From an uncultured Cryomorphaceae bacterium (GTDB lineage: Bacteria > Bacteroidota > Bacteroidia > Flavobacteriales > Schleiferiaceae), in assembly GCA_937120475.1 (NCBI GenBank), contig CAKZJV010000007.1, positions 1,752,068 through 1,816,067 of the forward strand: DNA of 64,000 bases, given 5' to 3'. How positions within the stretch are numbered: position 1 is the stretch's first letter; each line of letters starts with the position of its first letter. The position numbers and the translations under genes were made by a program. This document shows, piece by piece, positions 28,968-37,851 of the stretch. Below the pieces are notes generated by a model, which was not told the DNA's origin, ran no database searches, and saw only the letters and a program-made list of their open reading frames with translations.

Positions 28968-28995
28968 AGGGTTGAGTAAAGGCTCAACCCTTTTT
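28968..28995 (+). terminator. Rho-independent terminator
   Basis: Nine-bp stem AGGGTTGAG/CTCAACCCT with a 6-nt loop followed by TTTTC. It ends the Cys-rich protein transcript. Confidence 0.88.
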
Positions 28996-29163
28996 CTTTA
29001 CAGTCACCTGATCAAGGAGTGTATTATGGGCCAATACCTATAACCTCTCTCTTTGGTGTGAGAATAACATCGGAAATAAGATAAGCCAAAAGATGAGTAT
29101 ATGACCCTCTCTAAACTTTTCTTAGCCACTTCAGCAGGAGCCTACCCCAAAAAAGGCGCCCAC

Positions 29164-29191
29164 AAAAAAAGCCCCGCTTTTGCGAGGCTTT
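29164..29191 (-). terminator. Rho-independent terminator of the tRNA-Gln gene
   Basis: On the minus strand GCCTCGC, AAAA loop, GCGGGGC (one T-G pair) is followed by seven T. It lies about 10 nt after the mature tRNA 3' end. Confidence 0.88.
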
Positions 29192-29198
29192 CTTCAAG

Positions 29199-29270
29199 TT
29201 GTCCCACTAGGACTCGAACCTAGACTGACTGAACCAAAATCAGCTGTCCTGCCAATTAGACGATGGGACA
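29199..29270 (-). tRNA. tRNA-Gln (anticodon TTG)
   Basis: The minus strand folds into a cloverleaf of 72 nt. The acceptor stem is TGTCCCA/TGGGACA with discriminator A. The anticodon stem GCTGA/TCAGT encloses the loop TTTTGGT, giving anticodon TTG. The T arm contains GGTTCGAGTCC. No CCA is encoded, so it must be added after transcription. Confidence 0.95.
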
Positions 29271-29360
29271 TTTTTAATTGGGGTGCAAATTTAAGCATTC
29301 CTCTGAAATCTCAAAAAACTATTTCACGTTCTTTTAAAGCTCTTTAACAACATCTTGGCA

Positions 29361-29389
29361 TTTGGCAGCCCTTTATTTTTATAAATTCG
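29361..29389 (+). promoter_or_regulatory. Putative promoter of the GT117 gene
   Basis: TTTG (29361-29364), 17-nt spacer, TAAATTCG (29382-29389), one base off the TAnnTTTG consensus. The start codon is 20 nt downstream. Confidence 0.45.
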
Positions 29390-29408
29390 CCCCCATACTA
29401 AAATTCGG

Positions 29409-32400
29409 ATGATGCAAAAGAACTACGTCAAACTCAATAACCTCATCGGCTGGATGGTGTTTGCCGTTGCGGCCGTTACCTACCTGCTTACCGTTGAACC
29501 TACCGCAAGCTTCTGGGACTGTGGCGAATACATTGCCACGGCAGTAGGTTTGCAAGTGGGCCACCCTCCCGGTGCTCCCTTCTTTCAATTAATGGGTAAT
29601 GTTTTCTCGCAATTCGCCTTTGGCGATGTTACCCAAAAGGCACTGATGGTAAACCTCGTATCGGCACTCAGCAGTGCTTTTACCATACTTTTCCTTTTCT
29701 GGACCATTACGGCCCTGGGCCGCAAATTTGCGGCTAAATACGGTGAGCTAACCGATGCCCGTATTATTTCAATACTGGCCAGTGGTGCCGTGGGTGCGTT
29801 GGCCTATACCTTTAGCGACAGCTTTTGGTTTTCGGCTGAAGAGGGCGAGGTGTACGCCATGTCATCCTTGTTCACGGCCATAGCCTTCTGGGCAATACTT
29901 AAGTGGGAGAACGAAGTAAACCACAGTGCCAAAGCCAGCCGCTGGCTCATCTTTATCGCCTATATGGTAGGGCTTTCCATCGGGGTACACATCCTCGTGT
30001 TCCTTACCATTCCGGCCATTGTAATGATTTACTTCTTTAAAAAGGACCCGGATATCAACCGCAGAAAGTTTCTTATTTATAACGTAATAGCCATAGCCGT
30101 ACTAGGTATAGTTTTCTCCCTGATCATTCCGCTTATCCTGAGCATGTTCGGCAAGCTGGAAATATTGTTCGTAAATACCTTTGGCCTGCCTTTTAACAGT
30201 GGTACCATCTTTACCCTGATTGTGCTGATCAGTGCTGCTACGTATGGTTTAATCTATACCCGCAAAAAGGTTTTACCCCTGTGGAACACTCTTTTACTTT
30301 CATTGCTCTTCATTATACTGGGGTACTCCACTTTTATTACCCTGGCTATTCGCTCCAACGCCAATACGCCTATCGATGAAAACAACCCTGAAGATGCACT
30401 GAGCCTGTTGGCGTACTACAATCGTGAGCAGTATGGTGACTGGCCGGTAATGTACGGGCAGTACTTTAACGCTCCCCTGGACCGTAACGAGCCTTACGTA
30501 GATGGCAACCCTATTTATGAAAAGAACGAGGAGCTGGGCAAATACGTTATTTCAGATGATCAGAAGAGCAGTGTTCCCAACTATGCGGACAGCCACAAGG
30601 GTTTCTTCCCACGGATGTGGAGTGCTGACCCTAACCATATTAAAAACTACGTTCAAATTGCCGGACTGAAGAGCAAGGATCAAAAACCTTCTTTTGGTGA
30701 TAACGTGCGCTTTTTCTTCAACTACCAGATCGGTCATATGTGGTGGCGTTATTTTATGTGGAATTTTGCCGGTCGCCAAAATGATGACCAGCACCACTAT
30801 GAGCTTACCCAGGGTAACTGGATGACGGGAATAAAACCCTTCGATGAAATGCGCCTCGGGCCCCAATCCAACCTACCCTACCACATGGAACACGCACCGG
30901 CCCGGAATCATTATTATATGCTTCCCTTTATACTGGGACTCATCGGCCTTTACTTCCATTTTAAGCGATCGAGTAAAGATGCCTGGGCGGTCATGTTATT
31001 CTTCCTGTTTACCGGTATCGCCATCGTGATTTATACCAATCACAAACCCTTTGAACCGCGCGAACGGGATTATGCCTTTGTGGGTTCGTTTTACGCCTAT
31101 GCCATCTGGATAGGCCTGGGGGTGCAGGCCCTGTTTGAGTTGTTTAAAGACCGCATGAAAAACAAAGGCTCCGCTCTGGCCACCGGGGTTTTATGCCTGC
31201 TATTGGTACCGGGCATTATGGCCAAGGAAAACTGGGACGACCATGACCGCAGTAACCGTTATACGGCCCGTGACATTGCCAAAGCCTACCTGGATTCATG
31301 CGCTCCTAATGCTATATTGTTTACCAATGGTGATAACGATACCTTCCCGCTGTGGTACGTTCAGGAAGTAGAGGGCTACCGCACCGATGTAAGGGTGGTA
31401 AACCTCAGCCTGCTGAATACCGACTGGTACATTGACCAAATGAAAAGGGCGGCTTACGAAGCTGCACCGGTACCTTTATCCTTTACCCACGACCAGTACA
31501 AGCAAGGTACCCGCGATGTAGTATTCTACCAGCAGGTAAAAGGTACTGGCCGCTGGATGGTGGAAGATTTCATCCGTTGGATTAAAAGCGATAATGAACG
31601 TACTAAGGTGCAAACTTCCACCGGAAAATCACTGCATTTTTATCCTACCAAAAACCTTAGGATTAACATTGACAAGAGCCAGGTTTTGGCCAATAACGTG
31701 GTTTCGGAAAAAGACCAGGATCGCGTGGTGGACTATATCGATTGGGATATTAAATCCAACAACCTTTCCAAGCGCGATCTTATGGTGGTTGACCTTATCG
31801 CCAACAACGACTGGACCCGCCCGATTTACTTTAGCGTAACGGTAGGTAACAACAGTAAGGCCTATTTCTGGCTGGATGAGTACTTTCAACTGGAAGGTTT
31901 AGCCTATCGTTTTGTACCCATTAAATACGGTACTAAAAACGGTGCGGTGGACTTTGGTGAAGTAAATACCGAAGTGATGTACGATAACCTGATGAACAAA
32001 TTTGAATTTGGGAATATGGAGGCAGAAGGAGTTTACCTGGATGAGACCAACCGCAGGTTATCCTACAACCTCAGAAACTGCTTTGGCCGACTGGGTGGTA
32101 AACTAGCCGATGAAGGACAAAATGAAAAAGCCATTAAGGCCCTGGATTTGTGCATGGAGAAAATGCCGGAAGAAAAATTCCAGTATAACTATTTCATCTT
32201 TAGCGTGATTGAGGCTTATTATAAGGCCGGTGCCCAGGAAAAGGCCAGGGCTATCGTTAACAAATTTGCCGACCGCCTGGATGAAGAGGTAGATTACTAC
32301 AGCCAGTACACGGGCAGCGAAAGACAAAACGTAGATCAGGAGATGCGAACCACGGTTCAGTATTACCAGATGCTGGCTCAACTGGTTCAGCAGTTCGAGC

Positions 32401-32489
32401 AAAAGGATGTACAGGACCTTAAAGCTTTACAGGAGGAAGAAATATTCCAGCGCTATAGTAATGCCGCTACCCAACTAGGGTTCCGCTAA
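29409..32489 (+). CDS. DUF2723 / GT117 membrane glycosyltransferase (TMEM260-like)
   Basis: 1026 aa (or 1025 from ATG 29412). About ten to twelve membrane helices fill residues 10-600. The first loop carries the family's acidic site FWDCGEYIA (Asp37, Glu40), followed by GHPPGAP. A second conserved loop is KPFEPRERDYAFVGSFYAYA. The soluble C-terminal half contains NGDNDTFPLWYVQEVEG, and near the end TPR-like helices. Family knowledge: DUF2723 proteins are GT-C enzymes (GT117), and mammalian TMEM260 is a protein O-mannosyltransferase. Inferred role: glycan transfer to exported proteins at the inner membrane. A strong terminator follows. Confidence 0.9.
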   Translation: MMQKNYVKLNNLIGWMVFAVAAVTYLLTVEPTASFWDCGEYIATAVGLQVGHPPGAPFFQLMGNVFSQFAFGDVTQKALMVNLVSALSSAFTILFLFWTITALGRKFAAKYGELTDARIISILASGAVGALAYTFSDSFWFSAEEGEVYAMSSLFTAIAFWAILKWENEVNHSAKASRWLIFIAYMVGLSIGVHILVFLTIPAIVMIYFFKKDPDINRRKFLIYNVIAIAVLGIVFSLIIPLILSMFGKLEILFVNTFGLPFNSGTIFTLIVLISAATYGLIYTRKKVLPLWNTLLLSLLFIILGYSTFITLAIRSNANTPIDENNPEDALSLLAYYNREQYGDWPVMYGQYFNAPLDRNEPYVDGNPIYEKNEELGKYVISDDQKSSVPNYADSHKGFFPRMWSADPNHIKNYVQIAGLKSKDQKPSFGDNVRFFFNYQIGHMWWRYFMWNFAGRQNDDQHHYELTQGNWMTGIKPFDEMRLGPQSNLPYHMEHAPARNHYYMLPFILGLIGLYFHFKRSSKDAWAVMLFFLFTGIAIVIYTNHKPFEPRERDYAFVGSFYAYAIWIGLGVQALFELFKDRMKNKGSALATGVLCLLLVPGIMAKENWDDHDRSNRYTARDIAKAYLDSCAPNAILFTNGDNDTFPLWYVQEVEGYRTDVRVVNLSLLNTDWYIDQMKRAAYEAAPVPLSFTHDQYKQGTRDVVFYQQVKGTGRWMVEDFIRWIKSDNERTKVQTSTGKSLHFYPTKNLRINIDKSQVLANNVVSEKDQDRVVDYIDWDIKSNNLSKRDLMVVDLIANNDWTRPIYFSVTVGNNSKAYFWLDEYFQLEGLAYRFVPIKYGTKNGAVDFGEVNTEVMYDNLMNKFEFGNMEAEGVYLDETNRRLSYNLRNCFGRLGGKLADEGQNEKAIKALDLCMEKMPEEKFQYNYFIFSVIEAYYKAGAQEKARAIVNKFADRLDEEVDYYSQYTGSERQNVDQEMRTTVQYYQMLAQLVQQFEQKDVQDLKALQEEEIFQRYSNAATQLGFR

Positions 32490-32498
32490 TCAAAACAA

Positions 32499-32525
32499 AA
32501 AGCCGGTGTATGCCGGCTTTTTTTA
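32499..32525 (+). terminator. Rho-independent terminator
   Basis: AAAGCCGG/CCGGCTTT stem with a 6-nt loop followed by TTTTTATT. It separates the GT117 gene from the polysaccharide deacetylase gene. Confidence 0.9.
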
Positions 32526-32552
32526 TTCTTTTAAGGTGCTAATTCAACAGCT

Positions 32553-33176
32553 GTGAAATACTTGGTTCATAGCCCCTGGTGGCTGCGTATGTGGTTCCCG
32601 CAATTATTGTGGAGCAAAGAGAGAACTTCACCTGTGGTTTACCTCACTTTTGATGATGGTCCGCACCCGGAAATCACCCCCTGGGTAATGGAACAACTGG
32701 CCTCTTATGATTTTAAAGCCAGCTTTTTCCTTATCGGCAACAACGCCCAAAAGTATCCTGCGGTAGTAGATCAATTAAAACAGGCGGGGCATTTAATAGG
32801 CAACCACACCTTTAATCACGTTAACGGCTGGAAAACCGATTTGTCCACTTACCTGGAAGAAGTTCGAAGGGGCCGTACTTATACCGGTGCTCATTTTTTT
32901 CGTCCGCCTTACGGGCGGATTGGCCGCCAACAGGCGAAAGCGGTAATCCAGGAAGGTTACGAAGTGGTGATGTGGGATGTGGTAACGGGTGATTTTGACC
33001 GCAACATCAGCGCGCAACGTTGCTTTAAAAATGTAATCCGCTATACACGGGCGGGCTCAATAGTAGTTTTTCATGACAGTGAAAAGGCCTGGCCCCATTT
33101 AAAAGAAGTATTGCCACAAACTCTGAAATGGTTGTCAGCGCAAGGTTTATGCTCCGAGCGGCTCGATTTTCAGTAA
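32553..33176 (+). CDS. Polysaccharide deacetylase (NodB domain)
   Basis: 207 aa from a GTG start. NodB motifs are complete: TFDDGPHPE (Asp34, Asp35), the GNHTFNH zinc box (His85, His89), RPPYGR, and the C-terminal VFHDS. No signal peptide is evident; the hydrophobic [12 protein letters not shown] start may be a membrane-binding segment. It removes N-acetyl (or O-acetyl) groups from a glycan such as peptidoglycan; substrate not predictable. The last 7 nt overlap the converging thioredoxin gene. Confidence 0.9.
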   Translation: MKYLVHSPWWLRMWFPQLLWSKERTSPVVYLTFDDGPHPEITPWVMEQLASYDFKASFFLIGNNAQKYPAVVDQLKQAGHLIGNHTFNHVNGWKTDLSTYLEEVRRGRTYTGAHFFRPPYGRIGRQQAKAVIQEGYEVVMWDVVTGDFDRNISAQRCFKNVIRYTRAGSIVVFHDSEKAWPHLKEVLPQTLKWLSAQGLCSERLDFQ

Positions 33177-33466
33177 AAGGATTGCAGCGTTTGCAGAATT
33201 TGTGCTGCGGGAATAACTCCGCTTTGACGCCACTTCATTTCCCCGTTTTTATAAATCATAAGGGTAGGCACACCTTGTATGCCTAGCTTTTGCGCCAACT
33301 GCGGGTTTTTATCAATATCGATTTTCAGTACCCGGGCCTGGTCACCCACTTTTGATTTTACCTCTTTAATGATGGGGGCCAATGTATGGCAGGGGCCACA
33401 CCACTCAGCAAAAAAATCAATGAGCACTGGTTTTTCGGAACCGATCAATTCAGCAAATCCCGCCAT
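33170..33466 (-). CDS. trxA: Thioredoxin
   Basis: 98 aa cytoplasmic thioredoxin with the active site Cys23-Gly-Pro-Cys26 ([11 protein letters not shown]), the cis-Pro segment GVPTLM, and no signal peptide. Its ATG overlaps the stop of the upstream rhodanese lipoprotein by 1 nt (TAATG), so the two are translationally coupled. Pairing with a sulfur-handling protein suggests thiol or sulfane-sulfur chemistry, although the two products sit in different compartments. Confidence 0.95.
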   Translation of the reverse strand: MAGFAELIGSEKPVLIDFFAEWCGPCHTLAPIIKEVKSKVGDQARVLKIDIDKNPQLAQKLGIQGVPTLMIYKNGEMKWRQSGVIPAAQILQTLQSFY

Positions 33467-33843
33467 TACTCTTCCACTTTACCATCGGCCAGCTTCCAGC
33501 CCGAAATTCCCCCTTCCAGGTTATAAACCCCGCTAAAACCCTGTTCCTTCATCAGGTGAGCCGCTTTGGCACTACGGGCACCACTATGGCAGTACACCAG
33601 GTACTTTTGGTTTTCATCCATTTCGCCCAATTGAATGGCAAAGTCCTGATCGTAATAATTAATATTGGTAGCTCCCGGCAGGTGACCTTCTGCATATTCC
33701 TCCGGTGTGCGCACATCAATAACCACTACTTCCTCTTTTTCGATCATTGCAATGGCCTGCTTAGCATCCACAGTTTTCTCTTGCTGGCCATTACAGGAAA
33801 GGGTAAAACCCAATATCAACACCAGCCACCTCATATTTTTCAT
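33466..33843 (-). CDS. Rhodanese-like lipoprotein
   Basis: 125 aa. The signal peptide has lipobox Cys17 (LGFTLSC). The single rhodanese domain has the active-site loop YCHSGARS with catalytic Cys85 and the start motif [19 protein letters not shown]. It is likely a sulfurtransferase tethered on the periplasmic face of a membrane. Stop and start codons overlap with trxA. Confidence 0.9.
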   Translation of the reverse strand: MKNMRWLVLILGFTLSCNGQQEKTVDAKQAIAMIEKEEVVVIDVRTPEEYAEGHLPGATNINYYDQDFAIQLGEMDENQKYLVYCHSGARSAKAAHLMKEQGFSGVYNLEGGISGWKLADGKVEE

Positions 33844-33906
33844 GAAATAGGTTTTTTAAGTTTAAAGCTACCATCAGCTTTATCAAAAATACTAAGAAGC
33901 GGGCTT

Positions 33907-35952
33907 TTACCAGATTACCACTCTTACGGAATCCGGCCTTACCATTTCATCGTTCGGGTTACACCCCCAGGCCTCCTTAAATTCCTCCATGTTGCTCATG
34001 GGTCCGTTTACCCGGTATTTAGCCGGTGAATGAGGGTCGGTTACCACTTGGTTGCGCAGATAAGCATCGGTTTGATTGGTTTGCCAAACCTGTGCCCAGC
34101 CCAGGAAAATGCGCTGTTGCCAGTTAAAACCATCAATAACCACATCTTTACGTCCTTCATCCAGCGACTTTTTATAACCGTAGTAAGCCAGGGTAACACC
34201 TCCCAGGTCGGCAATATTTTCACCCAGGGTAAGCTCACCGTTTACATGCGTTTCCAGCAGTGGCTCATAAGCATTGTATTGCCGGATCATTTTACCGGTG
34301 CGTTCCTCAAACAGCATCCGGTCCTTGTCCGTCCACCAGTTTTTGAGGTTACCGTGGGCATCGTACTGGCTTCCGTTATCATCAAAACCATGGGTAAACT
34401 CATGGCCGATAACGCCACCTATACCTCCGTAGTTAATGGCTGCTTCAGCATTGATATTGTAAAAAGGAGGTTGCAGGATACCGGCCGGAAAAACCACCTC
34501 GTTAAAGGAAGGGCTATAGTAAGCGTTTACAATGTGGGCTGGCATAAACCACTCATCTTTATCCACCGCCTCATCCAATTTTTCGAAATTCTCCTTTACG
34601 TTGTAGGCATCTAATTGTACAGCATTGGCCAGGTAACCTTCTGCCCCTATTTCAAGCCCTTCAAAATCATCCCACTTATCGGGATACCCGATTTTATATT
34701 TAAAAGCCCGCAGTTTTTCCAGGGCCTTTTCCTTGGTGGAATCACTCATCCAATCCAGTTGGCGGATGCGCTCACCGTAAACCGCACGCATATCCTCCAC
34801 CATTTTCTCAATGTCTTTTTTAGCCGATTCCGGGAAATAACGATCGGCAAAAAGGTGACCCAAAGGCTCGTCCAAACCATTTTCTATTGAAGCTAAAACC
34901 CTTTTCCAGCGGGGCTTCATTTTTTTATTACCCCTGAGTACTGTACCGTAAAAATTAAAGTCTTCCTGTACCCACTCCTGTGGAAGATAGTCCGCATAGT
35001 GGTGCAAAGTATGCCAGCGCGCATAGTCCTTCAGGGTTTCCACTTTAACCGATGGTAATTGCTCATTAAGGAATACCAGGTAGTCCGGTTGTGCCACTAC
35101 CAGTGAATCGAAGCTCACATTGAGTTCTGTAAAAAAGTTTTGAAGCTTCAATTCAGGCACCTCATTCATCCAGGCTTCAGCCCCTTTTTTATTATAGGTT
35201 TTATCGGGGTCCCAGGCATCGGCACGTGGCATGGCCTTTTCAGCCATTTTATACTCCAGCGCATAAATATCATCTGCCGCCTTTTGCGCTTTGGGTGCAT
35301 CGTAGCCCGACATCATCAGCATTTTGGCGATGTGGGCGCGGTATTCCTTTTGAGTGTATTTGGAAACGGAATCTGATTTGAGGTAGTAATCCCGGTCCGG
35401 CATTCCCAAACCGCTTTGCGTCATTTTCATAATGTGTGCGTTGGAATTTTTATCATCCACATCCACATACGTACCCCATGGCATGCGCACCCCCCTTTTT
35501 TCAAAGGAAGCGGCCAAAGCCAGGTAATCGTCAAAACTCTGAACGGCTTCAATCGCTTCCAAAAAGCTCTGCAAGGGTGTAATACCGGTTTTTTCAACTG
35601 CAATGGAATCCATGCCCGTGCGGTAAAAATCAGCCACCATTTGCTGGTAACTACCTTTCTCCAGGCCTTCCATGGTGCTGATGCTATCCAAGAGACCTCT
35701 TACCCGCGCATTGTTGGCTTCAATGAGAATATTGAAGGAGCCCCAGCGTGATTCGGTTTCGGGGATAGGATTTTTTTCAATCCAGCCACCGGCCGCATAT
35801 TGGAAAAAGTCGGTGCATGGATCAACAGTACTATCCAAACTGGATAAGTCGAAACCAAGGGCCAGATCATCTTCCACCGTTTTTTCGGTATCGTTTTTAC
35901 AGGCAGCACCTAAAAGGGCGGTTGCAATTAAAAGAGTGGTGATTTTTTTCAT
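33907..35952 (-). CDS. M13 family zinc metallopeptidase, lipoprotein (neprilysin/PepO-like)
   Basis: 681 aa, full family length. Signal peptide with lipobox Cys18 (LLGAAC). The N-terminal helical M13 domain is followed by the catalytic domain with NAYYSPSFNEVVFPAGIL, zinc site HEFTH (His517, Glu518, His521), and ENIADLGG supplying the third ligand Glu. The C-terminal region is YRVNGPMSNMEEFKEAWGCNPND. It degrades peptides up to about 40 residues in the periplasm or at the surface. It starts 4 nt after the M61 gene stops, so the two peptidases are coexpressed. Confidence 0.95.
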   Translation of the reverse strand: MKKITTLLIATALLGAACKNDTEKTVEDDLALGFDLSSLDSTVDPCTDFFQYAAGGWIEKNPIPETESRWGSFNILIEANNARVRGLLDSISTMEGLEKGSYQQMVADFYRTGMDSIAVEKTGITPLQSFLEAIEAVQSFDDYLALAASFEKRGVRMPWGTYVDVDDKNSNAHIMKMTQSGLGMPDRDYYLKSDSVSKYTQKEYRAHIAKMLMMSGYDAPKAQKAADDIYALEYKMAEKAMPRADAWDPDKTYNKKGAEAWMNEVPELKLQNFFTELNVSFDSLVVAQPDYLVFLNEQLPSVKVETLKDYARWHTLHHYADYLPQEWVQEDFNFYGTVLRGNKKMKPRWKRVLASIENGLDEPLGHLFADRYFPESAKKDIEKMVEDMRAVYGERIRQLDWMSDSTKEKALEKLRAFKYKIGYPDKWDDFEGLEIGAEGYLANAVQLDAYNVKENFEKLDEAVDKDEWFMPAHIVNAYYSPSFNEVVFPAGILQPPFYNINAEAAINYGGIGGVIGHEFTHGFDDNGSQYDAHGNLKNWWTDKDRMLFEERTGKMIRQYNAYEPLLETHVNGELTLGENIADLGGVTLAYYGYKKSLDEGRKDVVIDGFNWQQRIFLGWAQVWQTNQTDAYLRNQVVTDPHSPAKYRVNGPMSNMEEFKEAWGCNPNDEMVRPDSVRVVIW

Positions 35953-35956
35953 AGTC

Positions 35957-37813
35957 TTATTGATTTATCCAGGCCTTACGCATTTTCATTTGTTGCGGGG
36001 TAGGATTTTCCATCAGCCTTAGATCATGACTGCGGCTTACCTCACCCATTTTTGCTTCGGCTTTCAAGGTTTTTTCCTTGTAGTCATCGCCCTTCGGGCG
36101 GGCGATTTTTACTTTTACCTTATCCCCTACTTCCGTGTTGGCCGCATAATCATTCAGCACTTCGGAAATGTTGCTGAGGTTAACTTCCTGGCCGTTGAAT
36201 TCAATGAGTTCATCATCTTTCTGCAGCCCCAACTCGCGACCAAAGGCATCCATGTTTTCAGTGCTTTCCACACGAATGCGGTTGGTTTGAAAATTATAAC
36301 TGAAAGAAACATTGCCGGAGCTGATCTGCGGAATCTTCAACTCGCGGTGGTATTCAACCCCGGCTGAAGCCAACAGGTCTTCAAGGGGAAAGGGTTCGGC
36401 ACCCTCATAATGCCGCGCAAAAAACTCACGGATTTCAGGATAGGTCATTTCGGCAATAATATCGAAGAGTTTGTCGTCTCTAAAAAAGGTATCCACTCCG
36501 TAGGTTTGGCCCAATTCCAACAAGAGGTCCACCAAACCATATTCAGCATCCGAAAGCTGACGCAGGCGAAGGTCCAATGCCATTCCTGCTATAGCGCCCT
36601 TTTGATAAAAATTAAAATACTGGCCTTTAAAATAGTCGATGGTAAACTTACTGGCTACCGTGAGGGGTATTTTAGAGTCGAACTTATCGTTGGCCTTGAG
36701 CTTATCGCGGATAATATCCAAAAACTCATCGGTGCTGTAAATATCGCTGCGTATTTGCACGAGATGCGAATTGTATTCCGTTACCCCTTCGTACAACCAT
36801 ATATGGGCCGACATTTCGGGATTGATAAAATTGAAATCCGCCACGTATTCAGAGTGTATATTCAAAGGGGTTACAATGTGAAAAAACTCGTGGGAAGTAA
36901 TATCGCGAACACCTCCGTAAAAGGTTTCACCCGGAAATTCGGGCATGTACAGTACGGTGGAGGTATGGTGCTCCAGGGCACCGTAACTATTCCCGGCCTT
37001 GTCCAGCGGCACACAATAAATCAGAACAGCGTATTTATCCACGGGCAGTGAACCCCCCAGGTAAACCGCAGCCGCATCCAGAACGGGTGCTACGCGATCC
37101 ATACATTCTGCAGCAGTAATGCTTTTATTAGGGCTGAAAACCGAAACCATTACTTCGGCACCACCTACCTGGCGGGTAGCGGTATCCGGCACACAATACA
37201 GAATGGGGTTATCATGCAGGGTAAAATAATCGCGGGCGGTAAAAAAGTCGGAGCCATTATCATCCAGTGATTTAATTGGCAGGGAAGTACTTGGATAAAA
37301 GCCTTCTTCGCGCGCTATTTCAAGGTTAAAAGGGTGGTCTTTATAACCATCAACGTAGCCAATAAAACCGAAGTTGTTCAGCAGGAACACTTTTTCCTCT
37401 ACCGAGGTACCAGCCGGCTCAAAAATATCAACGTCCTCTTCGCTATCATACGTATCGTCAACCAGGTAGCTGATTTTATATAATTTTTGAGCGTTCATAA
37501 TCTGCCAGCGGTTGGTATCCAGCCGGTTCACCTTCAACTCCTTACCCATGGCATCCAAAGCCTTGAAGTTGCTCACAAAGCGCCCGAAATCCTCAATGGC
37601 ATAAGTACCGGGTACTATTTTAGGCATGTGAAACTCAGCGGTGCTTTCGGTAATTACAGGAGGAACAATCTCGACCGGCAAGCGATCATTTTCCACGGCC
37701 GTCAGGTTCATAAAAACCGAGTAGGACTCATCGTTCTGGAAAGGTTCGAACTGGGCCTGGGCCAGGCTCACGGTAGCGGTGAGCGTAATCAAGGTTATTA
37801 AGGATCGTGTCAT
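35957..37813 (-). CDS. M61 family glycyl aminopeptidase-like protein with PDZ domain
   Basis: 618 aa with a signal peptide (MTRSLITLITLTATVSLAQAQ). The N-terminal beta domain leads into the gluzincin domain with HEFFH (His308, Glu309, His312) followed by NIHSEYV and WLYEGVTEYNSHL, which holds the third ligand. A C-terminal PDZ domain (about 525-600, DELIEFNGQEVNLSNISEVL) follows. It probably works in the periplasm. It sits between an ABC permease gene (38 nt) and the M13 peptidase (4 nt). Confidence 0.93.
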   Translation of the reverse strand: MTRSLITLITLTATVSLAQAQFEPFQNDESYSVFMNLTAVENDRLPVEIVPPVITESTAEFHMPKIVPGTYAIEDFGRFVSNFKALDAMGKELKVNRLDTNRWQIMNAQKLYKISYLVDDTYDSEEDVDIFEPAGTSVEEKVFLLNNFGFIGYVDGYKDHPFNLEIAREEGFYPSTSLPIKSLDDNGSDFFTARDYFTLHDNPILYCVPDTATRQVGGAEVMVSVFSPNKSITAAECMDRVAPVLDAAAVYLGGSLPVDKYAVLIYCVPLDKAGNSYGALEHHTSTVLYMPEFPGETFYGGVRDITSHEFFHIVTPLNIHSEYVADFNFINPEMSAHIWLYEGVTEYNSHLVQIRSDIYSTDEFLDIIRDKLKANDKFDSKIPLTVASKFTIDYFKGQYFNFYQKGAIAGMALDLRLRQLSDAEYGLVDLLLELGQTYGVDTFFRDDKLFDIIAEMTYPEIREFFARHYEGAEPFPLEDLLASAGVEYHRELKIPQISSGNVSFSYNFQTNRIRVESTENMDAFGRELGLQKDDELIEFNGQEVNLSNISEVLNDYAANTEVGDKVKVKIARPKGDDYKEKTLKAEAKMGEVSRSHDLRLMENPTPQQMKMRKAWINQ

Positions 37814-37851
37814 ATCAGTATTTAAATGAGGGTAAAGTTAAAGCTGAAAAT

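Noticed and set aside
34030-36022. Long plus-strand open frames (such as 34030-34614 and 35672-36022)
   Set aside because: They lie antisense to the well-supported M13 peptidase gene and have no domain-like composition.
36026-37801. Plus-strand frames up to 213 aa antisense to the M61 peptidase
   Set aside because: Shadow frames; the minus-strand gene has a signal peptide, HEFFH and a PDZ domain.
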